A DNA stretch of 64,000 nucleotides from NCBI GenBank assembly GCA_932521025.1, contig OW051470.1, positions 310,001 through 374,000 on the forward strand. Direction: 5' to 3'. Shown in pieces: positions 10,637 to 21,900 of this stretch. The notes below the pieces were generated by a model that was not told the origin of the DNA, made no database searches, and was given only the letters and a program-made list of their open reading frames with translations. This DNA comes from Oscheius onirici (taxonomy: Eukaryota > Nematoda > Chromadorea > Rhabditida > Rhabditidae). Position 1 is the stretch's first letter. Each line of letters opens with the position of its first letter. A program made the position numbers and the translations under genes.

Positions 10637-11254
10637 GTCGAAGTTAGATCAGATCCAATGAATCCATCGCTTCAGCCTAAGACAACTTCTGTGAGAAATT
10701 GTTAATAATACTCACCTACAACATTTAAAAAATGATGATGTCGATTTCTGCGAAAGCCTGATCATGAATTTTCAACAAGTTTTCGGCTATTTTCGCTCTG
10801 AACCTAAAAAGGGTAAGTTTCACGAAGTTTTTTGTTCAATTATGCTGTTGAATTAGACTTGCCTGGAACATTCTTTGAAGACAGACAGACTGAACAAAAT
10901 TTTTCAGCTAGAACATCACAGAACACAAGACCATTTATGGACCTAAAAGGGTTATTATCACAACGCTGAAAAATAGAATGACACGAAGTATTTTGAGAGA
11001 CACCTCAAAAGCAAGCGACATTTTGAAAACTGTTGGGAAAAACTTTATTTTCGTTGAAGGGCTATGATGCTATAACAAATCTTTCGACCACGTAATCATG
11101 GGAAAATTCATGGAAAAACAACTGGATAAACTTTGTGGAATACGTTGTACTTGTGTAAGGATACAGATTGTGAGAGATGTAGCCTGGAATCACACTGCTT
11201 GTGGTTCCATGTAGATGTTTTAGACCGCCTTAAAAAAAGACTTTAGTTAGAAAA
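10637..11254. other. Intergenic DNA, no gene seen
   Basis: No convincing coding exon was found. The segment around 10915-10970 (ACAAGACCATTTA, TCACAACG) reappears in diverged form near 11648, so it is probably an older unit of the repeat described next. Confidence 0.4.
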
Positions 11255-11560
11255 GACTAAGAGGTTGAATACCTCGTGAAATTATAAGAAGCTGAATACC
11301 TCGTGAAATTGAAAGAAAATGTAAGAAACAAGGATGGAAAAGGTTTATACATTCAACTGGTCTCTTGGAAAGATAGCAGTCTCTTTAGGGAGAAGCTTCA
11401 TAAACGCTGGACGGCCATAACTTCTGAGTCGCTTTTTAATTCAAGGTGTTTCCGAAGAATGTTATTGCATTGCCGGGCTTACTTTGATGAAAAGTCTTGT
11501 CGTATTTGGATACGTCCTGCTCGAATCCCAGAGAATGTCAATCTAGAAAAGAATCCAGTT
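11255..11560. repeat. Diverged direct repeat, copy 1
   Basis: Shares an ordered series of words with 11722-11990: GCTG(G)ATAACCTC, GGTTTATAC/GCTTTATAT, CTGGACGGC, GCATTGCC, and CTTGTCG. Identity is moderate and there are indels. No coding frame is conserved between the copies. Confidence 0.5.
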
Positions 11561-11721
11561 TAATTGAAAATTAACTCTAATTAAAAACCAACCGTTTTTC
11601 AAGTTGATCCGTCTTAAATGCCAAATTTTTTTTCCATTGGAACTTCAGTGAATCACAAGACCATTTAGGAATCTGAAAACATGATCTTTACACAACGTTG
11701 CAGGTGATCAGAGGTAGTTTC

Positions 11722-11990
11722 AGAGGCTGGATAACCTCATTACATCGAAGAAAAATCAAGGAACATGATTGGAGAAGCTTTATATATTTTACTGATCTCG
11801 TGGAAGGGCAGACGTCATTTTAGAGAAAAGACAGGAGATACTGGACGGCGACAACCTCAGGGTCGCATTTTAAACCATTCTTGCTCATTAGGGAGTATAC
11901 ATAAGCTTTAACGCGACATTACACTCATCAAATACAAGATATTTCCCAGGAACGTCATAGCATTGCCCGACGTTCATTGGTCTTGTCGAA
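11722..11990. repeat. Diverged direct repeat, copy 2
   Basis: Partner of 11255-11560 in the same orientation. It is followed directly by an AT-rich tandem tract. Confidence 0.5.
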
Positions 11991-12090
11991 TTTAGACATA
12001 ATTTAATTATTTAGACATAACAATTTATTATTTATATATAATTTAATTATGGAGACATAACAATTTGGTATTTAGACATTCTAATCCCAC
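11990..12090. repeat. AT-rich imperfect tandem repeat
   Basis: The word TTAGACATAA or GAGACATAACAATTT occurs about four times within 100 bp, separated by ATTTAATTA runs. No coding content. Confidence 0.6.
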
Positions 12091-12467
12091 AAGCTTTTAC
12101 GACTAAAAAAGGTTAGATAAAGAAAGAAATGAGTTTTACCAGTGAAACAATGTTTGCGTTCCATTTTTTCAGCCTTGTGAACCGTAAACCAGCTAAAAGC
12201 ATACAATTATAAATAGAACTGATGCCAAAACTTACGTTAGCAGTCTCCATTGTCCTAAAATGAACTGTGTCCAAAGAAGAGAACATTTAAGAATCTGAAA
12301 TATGTAATTTTTGTGAAGCAAAAAAACGGGAAACAAGCAAAAAGTCGGGAAAGTTTAACGTGAGAGGCTTCTCGCTGTTATTGAGCCTTTGCCATCCTGT
12401 GTCTCTGACCCTTCCAGTCAGTCAGTAGTCCTCCGTTTTGTCTAGTCCCCCTCCTTTCCAACCTGAC

Positions 12468-12586
12468 GCTTACGGCCACACCACGTTGAAAGTACGCCAT
12501 CCCGTCCGATCTGGCAAGTCAAGCAACGTTGGGCCCGGTTAGTACTTGGATCGGAGACGGCTTGGGAATCCCGGGTGTCGTAAGCT
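12468..12586 (+). rRNA. 5S ribosomal RNA
   Basis: Structural RNA of the large ribosomal subunit, transcribed by Pol III. The 119-nt segment starts GCTTACGGCC and ends GTCGTAAGCT, forming the terminal helix I. The internal stretch CGCCATCCCGTCCGATCTGG and the AGTACTTGGATCGGAGACGG block match the conserved nematode 5S core as I recall it. T-rich sequence just downstream (AGCTTTTGTCTTTTTTCC) can serve as terminator. In many nematodes 5S genes are tandem and linked to SL1 RNA; here it is a single copy and no SL1-like sequence was seen nearby. It could be a dispersed functional copy or a recent pseudogene, but no disabling change is obvious. Confidence 0.92.
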
Positions 12587-12944
12587 TTTGTCTTTTTTCC
12601 TCTCACTTTTTTCTTTTTTTTCCAGACAGCAAGCTCCTCTTTTGAAAACTTATCACAAAACTTTTGAGCAAAGTTAGTTTAAATCTATTCATTTTGCCAC
12701 ATAATTTACATACACGACCATTTTCTTCAATAGATCAGAGTGAATAAGAAGGAGAGATAGTGAGGGTACATGACAAAAAGGGGTAAAGAGATTTTCAGCA
12801 GCACTGCATGGAGTAACAAAATAACAAGTTTATAGGCACAGAATCAGCCGGTGATTATCAAAGTTTTCTTTTTGGGGTAGGAGAAATGCAAGGAGTCAAT
12901 ATTGCTTGCCGGCCTGAATATTTACAAAAAAAGAGAAGATTTTT
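12587..12944. other. Between 5S rRNA and methyltransferase 3' end
   Basis: T-rich sequence follows the 5S gene. The rest should include the 3' UTR of the reverse-strand methyltransferase gene. No coding exon was seen. Confidence 0.4.
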
Positions 12945-15900
12945 CTAGTTCATCCATTTGACGCAGTTGGGAGCTCCACAGAGACACGGCACTTTCGTTG
13001 CTTCTTCTTCAAACTCGAACTGGTAGTCATAGGTCAGCTGAAAATTGGATTTGTTGAGTTTGATGGGAGATTGGGGTAAACTGGGGGAAACCAGGCAACC
13101 AAATAAGCTCGGCCCTCTCTTTGGGCTCAGTCTGCTAAAATTTTTGGTATAGTTTTCAGCACAACTTTGCCAAAAATTTGTGTCATTGAAACGCCGAAAA
13201 TGAACCGAAAAATGATTCCGAAGCGGCAGAGTTTTTTGGCGCAAACTTTCCAAATATCAACTTTAGTTTAAAAAAATGATTAAAACTGCAATTTCAGTTA
13301 ATTTTCCGAAGTTCGTGGTAAAACATTTGAGCGGAAGATTGTCCGAAAGTTTTATAATGAGCCAGTTTTGGAGGACGTGGAAAAGGGTAAAATTTAGCGT
13401 TATCTATAAGCTAGGTTAGATAAAACTAATGGGTAAGCTAGAGGTAATCGCCTAAGCTAGTAATTTGCCTGTTATTCTTCGGGCTCATCGTTCTCCCAAT
13501 GAGTTTGAGGGATGTAATCGATTGACATCTGAAAATGTACCGCTCAATTTGCCCGAAATCAAGCGCGAGCAGCTTTTTTCAGTCCCTATTTTAAAAAAGC
13601 ACCAAGCTCACCTCTTCTCTGGCCTTGATCGGTCGATTGGCCGTGATGACGATCTTCTTGTCCTCCAAAGCTTGACCGGCTTGGATGACCTTCGTCGAGC
13701 AGTTCGGGTCACAGGAGTGATTTATGTATCTGAAGAGGGTGAAAATTAAATATCCAGAGAATTTTAAAGTACCTGGCAAGTCCGCCAGCCATGGTAGCAT
13801 CGACGGAAATCTCCTCATCGATTCGGAACATGTAGACGCCGCGGTTTTCCTTCTCGTACTTCTTCTCGCGGACGTTACACACCTCGTTGCGGATTATTTC
13901 GCCCTGAAAATGGAATTTTTAAAAGTCGCGAGGGACAGAGGGACAGACACAAACAAATCCTCACCTTGTACTCCACGATCATATCGCCCATGTTGATGTC
14001 TCTCTTGGCATACAAGCCTAGCCCTTGGATCTTTGATCTGGCCAGGTAGACTGTGTTCGCCACATCCTTCTTCATTTTCGAGTACTGAGAGTAGATGTTC
14101 GTATTGTTCATCGTGTCATATTTTCCTCCGAGGAGCATAGCCCATTCGGGTCCCATACCCAAGCCTCCATTTGACTGGAGTCGGAGCTGCGCTTCCACGA
14201 GTTCGTTGAAAGAAGACTTGTTGGGTCTGGTACGACCAGTTGCGGTCTCGGAATTCGAGCTGGGAGCGGGTCGGCTGAAAAGCTTGATATTACAGGAGTA
14301 ACGTGCATCAGCCTACTACGCCGGTATTCTTTACCCATTACCTTCTTTGCCCGTAAAATGTTCCTGGACTCGAACCCTGGTCGTTCCAGTGGTTTGACGC
14401 ACAGGCACTGCGCCATCATGATGAAAAATGGAAAGTCGAATAACTTTTTGCGCGAAAGAGTAAAATACGTTTTTCAATTTTTCGTAGTTGACCATTTTTT
14501 TTGTATCTCCTAACATCAAAAAGTTATCGCGAAAATACGTTTTTGGGCCGATTTTCAAAGCTACCGTAACCCTTGATCCCAAAATCCAAACTGTCCCAAA
14601 AGCTCTCACAGGTTTTTTTTTCGGGGTCGACTACTACCAGGAACAATCCTGGACCGATCCGATCAATTTGAAGGGTAGCTGTAGTACTACGGGACACGAC
14701 TTCTGACGCGCCCTAATATTTAGCCTAATTGTAAGAATATATCGGCTTTTAAACTTTCTTTCGTATTTGTCGGTAAAGTCTGTCGATAAATCGGTTTCTA
14801 GGGAATTGTTATTCCCTTCTCCTCGTTTTCCACAGCTATCAAGTGATAGATAGTTAAGTGCACCTTCTGCATCCGGGCCGAAAACCCGCGATCACCGTCA
14901 CTCAGGTTCTCTTTCAAAACTTACGAAGTGGAAGCTCCAGAGCTCGGTACGACTCTCTTCCTATTCTTGATCAGTGTCCTGAATCTTGGCTCGGCTCTAG
15001 CACAACCAGACGGATTCTCAGCCAAAGGAAGCTCCAGAAGCGGACCGTTCGTGTTCGGATGGCGGAAGTTGTAAGTGTAGAGACTGTCAACTCCGGGAAG
15101 CTGAATCGAACTTTTTTTAAACCAGAAAAGCAAAATTCTTACCGATTCAGTGATTTTACTAATGGCGCTCTCTGTCAGCCCAAAGAGAATCTCTCCCTGA
15201 TCTGGCTGCTCAAAGAATCTGAGGAAGTCAGACTGCTGTCTGGTCATCTTGACCGCCGTGAGGATATTTCTCCAGGCATCCGTCGCCGTATCGCCTGGGA
15301 AATGCTGATCCATATAGCTGACGGTAAAGAGAGGCTTCTGCTGATTCTCACTGATGGTACAGTTGTATAGAATCCTCTGTCTCGGGTCTCCTGGATGCCA
15401 GAACCATCGAGATACTTGGTAGCCGTTCTGGAAGCATGACTGTCGTGAAAATAGACAAAGTACTCACAGGGAAGATGAACTTGGAGTTGTGGAAGGCCTT
15501 CAGCTGGTCAGGGAGAAGCTGGCCAACTTTGTAGAATGTCAGCGCTCCCAGCTTCAAGCAGAGACGAGGAGTTTCTAGAAAATGAGCAGTTTGTGAACCT
15601 TCAAAGATAAAGGACAGAAAGTAGACCTACGGAGACAGCTGCTTAAATATAAAAAATTCTAGCAAAATAGATTTACTCACATGGAAAAAAACAGGGATGG
15701 TTACTCTTTTTTAACAACGAGCTTTTCAAAATTTCCTCCAACCTCTGTTTGCACAGGGTCAGAGACTTCTGATGCATACCTCAAAGCTTGAACTTGTAAA
15801 AAGTTAAAATTGCGAATTTTTCGGTGAGGTCATAAAGCACGCGTGTCGACACGATACGGGTGTGACCAGTGTCCCCATGGCCGAGTGGTGAACATCGTTG

Positions 15901-18900
15901 TCTGGCACTCAAACGTCATCAGGGGGTTCTTGGTTCGATCCCCGCCGACAAAAAAGTTTTTTGCATTTTAGTTTCTAGGGGTTTCGAGGGTCTTGAACAC
16001 GATGGTGAAGTCCGTTTTCTTTTTTGTTACTTAACAATCGTTTGGATGGTGACATTGAGAATGGCAAAAAACGCAAAATATTGAATTTTGTATTGAAATC
16101 GACGAGTTATTTTTTCTAATTTTTAATGTGTTTTTTAGTTCCTAGGATTTCCGAGGGTGCTGAAAACGTTTCTGATGTCCATATTTAGTTTTGTTTCTTC
16201 GAAACCGGTCGAGGGAAATGTTAAAAAACTAAAAAATCAGAATCACTGTTTTCGAGCAGTACTTCTGGGGGAACTTTCGGCATGGTCTGGCAGAAAACAG
16301 GAGTAAGGAACTCTACTGCTTTCGGTGTCATATTTCGACTTGTATTTCTTGCGCAATTGCTCAGAAAGTAAAAAAAGACCAACCTGTATCGAACAGCTTC
16401 GCCAAGAGAGCATTTTCATTCCTCTCAATGTAGATCCGTCTCGGTGCATCCAACTGCGCCACCAGGACCTCGGGATTGTACGGATCGATGTGCCGGGCAC
16501 AGAAGAATGTCTTGTCCTTGATGAACTTGGCCTGTTGCATCTTTCTGGCACATGGCAGATGGAAATGTAGACCGCAGTCAGCCTTGTGACACTGCAAGCT
16601 AGCTCCACAACGTCCACACAGATGGCACAGCTGGCCAAGAGCGCGGACGACTGCCTGATCGACCTGATTGAGTCCTCCTTGAGAGTTTTCATAGACTTCA
16701 GCACTCCAGAGGGCACAGTTGACGTGAACCCAGATGTTGTCAGCCAAATTGAGGAGACGACCACAGATGGACGGCTCGCCGTCTCCCTTTCCACCGCAGA
16801 AGACACAGACACGACTGTCAACCAGGTCTTTGATGTCCTGTCGAGGATCCAATTCTCTGGGAATGACTCCCATCTTGGGCATCAGTAAGAGTTCCTGGAA
16901 ATGAGAGATTCTTGTCTTACTGTCCCTTTGTCTCTCTGTTCTTCTGTTTCTCTGAAAACTCACATTCTTGAACTGCTGAACCCTGATATAGCTCTCCAAA
17001 ATCTGCTTGTTGAACGTCTTCCAGTCTTCCGACGGTCCAGTATTAACTTCTCTCCGTTGCGTGACTTCTTGCAAAGCTGCCAAGTCCGCCATTCTTACAA
17101 TCTTAAAATTTTTGTATTCAATTTTTCACAAAATCTCCTACCTGAATGTTATCCTTCCTGCCCTCATCAATGACATATCTCGTGTCTCTCGGCGATGTTA
17201 GCAAGCTATCCGAAGGCGGTAGAGCCGGAATATTCGGGACCTTGCCCTGTGTCATGCACTTGGCGAAGCTCTCGGCACTGATCTGCTTCAGCGTTGCCAG
17301 CGTCTCTTCATCTACATGTGGCTCAGCGGCTGACAACTGATCCGGACTGAGGGCAACCTTCGAAGCGGCCACAAATTGGTAGTAGCACTTCATGGTACAG
17401 AAGCTGACACTGTCGTCCTTCCCGTCGTCGCTGGGAGTCAAACCCAGTTGACTCATCGTTGAGCGGATCTGGGTCGTGGCGATGTGAGCTTCACAAGCTC
17501 GACATTTTCCAGGAATCGCCGCTGCTGATTCTCGGGAGACTGAAGGAGCTTTAGATTCCGGTTCAGGACTCTGCGGTGGTGTGTCCATCTCAAAGTCCAG
17601 AGCCGTTGACGAGTCGAGCTCTAGAATCTCCCGGAAATGGTTCAGAACATTGGACATGTCCGCATTATGATTCGTCTTGATGACAATGGACACATCAACT
17701 TCCTCTTCGGGTTCTCTCTCCAGATGGAAGACGCTCCGGTGCGGTTCCAGTGGCTGTCCCTGCTCCAGAATTCGCCCTCCGATACGAAGATGACTCTTCG
17801 GAGAGTAGCGACCAGTCAGTCGGACTATAGCTGCCATTGGATCGAAGAGTCCAAACAGGGCGTCTTCTTTGTCAGCTATGATTTCCGGCTGCGGCGGAAG
17901 GCGGCATCTGGAAAAGTACAGTAACTATTCAAAAATCAAAAAGAGTACTGGAACAAGACTCTGATTACTGATTACTGTAATAAAAATTAAAGATTACTGT
18001 ATCTAGAAATTGTACAGTAACTAGAAAGAGTACAGTAACTGGACGTCTGACTACTACATCTAGAAAGAGTACGGTATCAGGAAGGAGCATAATTTTCGAT
18101 ACATTTGGTCATAACTTTTTTGTCTTTCAACCAAATCAGGTTTTCTTTTTTTAGACAGGATTAGTTAGCTCTATTTGACGGTGTATACAGCTCAGAAACC
18201 TCAGTTCAAAATTTTCGCGTACCACTCCAAAAGCTGAAACTTAGATCGATAGTTTTGTCAGCGCTAGCGTCACAGAGCATATCTCAGGAAACTGCCAATG
18301 TAGTTTTGTTGCCGGTAACAAATAAGGTAGCCATCCGAGATTCCTCAGAAATTTTTTCTCGCTAAGCTGCAGAGGGTCAAACTTTCGAAAGTGGCCAACT
18401 TCAGAAGCATGCGCAGCGCTTTTCAAATCGAATTGAACAAATCGGCCGATGCACCCTGAAAGAGTTCAATCTGGGCTACAAAATCATCTATAGAACAGAA
18501 AAGGCCCAGTAGAAAATTTTCAAGAAACGCGACTTCCAAGATCGAAGCACTGATGGAGGTATCATGGATCGAGAAGTAACTCGACAAGAGTTACTTCTCG
18601 GCCTTTTCTGTTCTATAGATGATTTTGTAGATCAGATTGACGTTTCTGAGCTTTATACAACTGAGGTTTCTGAGCTTTATACACCATCATATAGAGCTAA
18701 CTAACCCCTTTTTTTTAAAAAAAGAAAACCTGATTTGGTTGAAAGACAAAAAAGTTATGTTATGTATCGAAAATTATGCTCCTTCCTGATAGTTAAAATC
18801 TGGTTAATGTACATAAAAATAATACTATGGAGAGTACGATAACTGGAAGAATGATTACTGTATGTTACTGTACTCTCCCAGTACAGAGACTAGCCAAAAG

Positions 18901-21900
18901 AAAATAGTGTCACCTTTTCAAATGTTCCACGACCACCTGACATGCACTCATCTGCGGCGGTGGACAGACCATATCGACCATTGACGGGATATGAGAAATG
19001 GCTCCTTGCGGACCTCGTTCCTCTCCCCTGAAGTAGTCCTCAACGAAAGTGAGAGACATGTGACCGAGCTCATGTCCAGTTGTGGCCTTCTTGTCTAGAA
19101 AAAACTATACTGGTGAAAATCTAGTGTACTCACGTGGCCGATCCGGAAGATCACTCATGCCGAGGACGGCAAAAGCGGCCCCGGGATTTCTTGGAGCCGG
19201 TTCCAGAGCAGCTCTCGGCAGTTGATCTATCAGTCGAAGCTGGGTCTCGACTCTCTCGATCATCAGCTCGTACTCGTTGCCAGACATTCCTGGCTGCAAG
19301 TTGACCTAATTTGACAAATGAACAGAGTTGGGGGGTTATGGACATGGAAAGCTTGGAGACGAGGGACAAGGTGACTTTTGACTCTAAAATTGAACTGGGA
19401 TACTGCAGGTAAGCGGTAATTACAAGTTTTTGCATTAGACCCGGGACGGCTGATGTCTTTCGGTATAATTTTAGGATAAGCGCGATTACAGTATTTTTGT
19501 ATTGAAATATCGATTGGTTTGAACGATTATCCTAAAATATAACCAGACTGGAAGGTTACTGTATATGAGAATGGACAGAACAGAGGACAGTGCACATAAA
19601 CTATTCAAAAATCTTGACAAACTCACCTTTTTCGGCTGAGTTCTCTTTTTCTTTGCTCTTGGAGGATCCAGATCCATTAGATGTGGTCCACTGTGACTCA
19701 GACCTCCGGGTGTTGTATGCAGAGCTGCCAGACTGTGGGAACTGGAAGGTTCTAGAAGCCGTTTGAGCATGCCGCTCTGTCCCGGGTCTTCCTGAGGCAT
19801 CCGCATCTCCGGAGGTGGTCCCTCGATGGACATGTGGATTCTTCCGACCAGGTCGTCGAGGACTTCGTAAATCTGGAAATTTTTTATCAGATCTTTTCCA
19901 TTTCTCATCAGAGAAACGGTGAGACAGCGACTCACCTCTCTTTCCAACTGATTCTGAATCCTCTCATAGACTTTTCCTCCCATGACCGGGGTCCTCATAA
20001 GTCTCTGAGGCTGGCGCATCTGCATGGACAGGGGTGGTCCAGCCATCATTCCGTACGGAACCTGCTGCGGAACTCGCATCTGCTTCAAAATTTTCGTTTG
20101 TTCATTGAGAAAGCAAATTTACCTGGAACTGTGGATGCATCTGTGGCTGTACCGGAAAGACACTGCCTGGCGGAGGACCAGCATGCTGCATTGGCTGATT
20201 AGGATTAGCCATTGCCATTCGCAAATGTTCCGCAGGGTCAGCACCAGCCGGAATCTGCCGGAGAATGTTGTTCTTGACCTCAAACTCGGAGATTGCCAGG
20301 AGATGAGACTTGATGTCCTTCTTGCAATTCTCCAAGTCCTTGCTTTTCATGGCGATCATGTTCGGCAAGCTGTCCAGGTTTTCCTTGTCCTGTCCCTGCA
20401 GATCCACCATTATGGGCTGGCCGTTCGGATCATTGCCGGCACTCTTCGTCATCTGTCTCTTTTTGGCCGTTAGGTTTTTCTTCTGTTTCCGCATCTTTGA
20501 AAGCTCAACTTCCAGCACATCCTGATGCTTTTTGAAGTCGTCCAAGCGATTATTTAGCGTGCCGTACTGGCGCATTTCCTCTGGAGTCAGGTGATTAAAA
20601 ACTTTGACAGTTCTCGGCTGCGGTTCCATCGGAATCTGCTGAATTTGGGCTCCTTGCTGGTAAAACTCGGGACGCATTTGGGAGGGTCCCGGCTGCATAG
20701 GCATGCCAGGCATTGACGGGACTTTGAACCGATCGTCGACCATTCCAGGCTGGAAGAATCTGGGAGCTGGAGACTGGATCGTGGGGCTGTCCATTGAGGC
20801 AGTCGATTGGACCTGAAATTATTATAATCTCAGGTTACACAGTCCCTCCCGGTCTCAGATTTTTTTTTCAAGAACAGAGACTTTAAAAAAAAAGCCAAAA
20901 AAGTTCCTGCCAAAGAATTTTAAACCGAAAATGTGTCCTCTTACTGTCAGCTACAGTATCCCGTCTTTTCGGGGTTTGCTCTGAGATGCTGTGACATTAA
21001 AATATGTTTTGTGACTCTATGGTCTGTTCAAAAAGAAAAGGGATTACCGTAAGATTATAGCTCTTCCCTTTGAGACCCACTTAACGCTCACTCAGCCAAC
21101 CAATTCCGAAGTTCGCTGCGTACCTTTCGAATTATCTTACGGTAATCCCTCTTCTTTTTGAACAGACCATAGTCTTGGTCACTGATTCTTCCAGTATCCA
21201 GTCGCTTAACCATGGGGTACAGTCCCCAGTTCATATGGGTTACGGTATATTTTTTCTCAAGCCAAGACTCACCTTTCTGACTCTCGGAACCTTTCCTCGA
21301 TTCGCCCTGTTCTCTCTGGCTCTGTTCACATACTCCTGTCGACTGTCACTGTCCAGACATCTCCAGAAGCGCTGAATCTGCTTGACTCTCTCGCTCCATT
21401 CCGGGAACTGGTCCTTCAGATTCGGATGCTTCACATTGGCATAAAGAACAGCTGCCTTGGTGGCTTGTGGCCCCAACGGCTCGTCCTCTTCCCATCTGGC
21501 GATTTCTGTCCTCTCAGCCGGGACGCGTTCTTCTCTCTCCGTCATCTGGCTTCCAGTCCGCTGAACCGCCGCCGCCGCTACCTGTTGCTGGTGTTGAGCC
21601 TGTTGGTACGGTGTGATGCATGGCTTGATGTCCTGGCTCATTTGAGAAGAAATCATCGGTTTCTGTTCGTGTTGGTGAGACGTCGAGGCCATGTGACTAA
21701 TGTTCGGCTTCTGTTCAACAGGAGTCCCATCAAAACTCTCATTTTTGATCAAATCCAGAGCGTCGTTGAAACTCTCGTCGAAGGCATCGTCATCGTCTCC
21801 GTCGAGCCAGCTCTCAAAGTCCATCTCATCAATGTTCATGTTCAGATCGATGTTCTCAATTATGTCAGCCTCATTTAGGTCATTTCGAAGAAATTCTGTC

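Noticed and set aside
11303-11563. 86-codon forward frame in repeat DNA
   Set aside because: The frame is not kept in the related repeat copy at 11722-11990.
12468-12700. SL1 RNA gene next to the 5S gene
   Set aside because: No GGTTTAATTACCCAAGTTTGAG-like leader or Sm site was seen on either strand nearby.
14858-15370. 170-codon forward open frame
   Set aside because: Antisense shadow of the FYRN/FYRC exons of the methyltransferase.
15872-15952. Functional tRNA-Ser or tRNA-Leu gene
   Set aside because: A and B boxes are good but acceptor and T stems do not pair.
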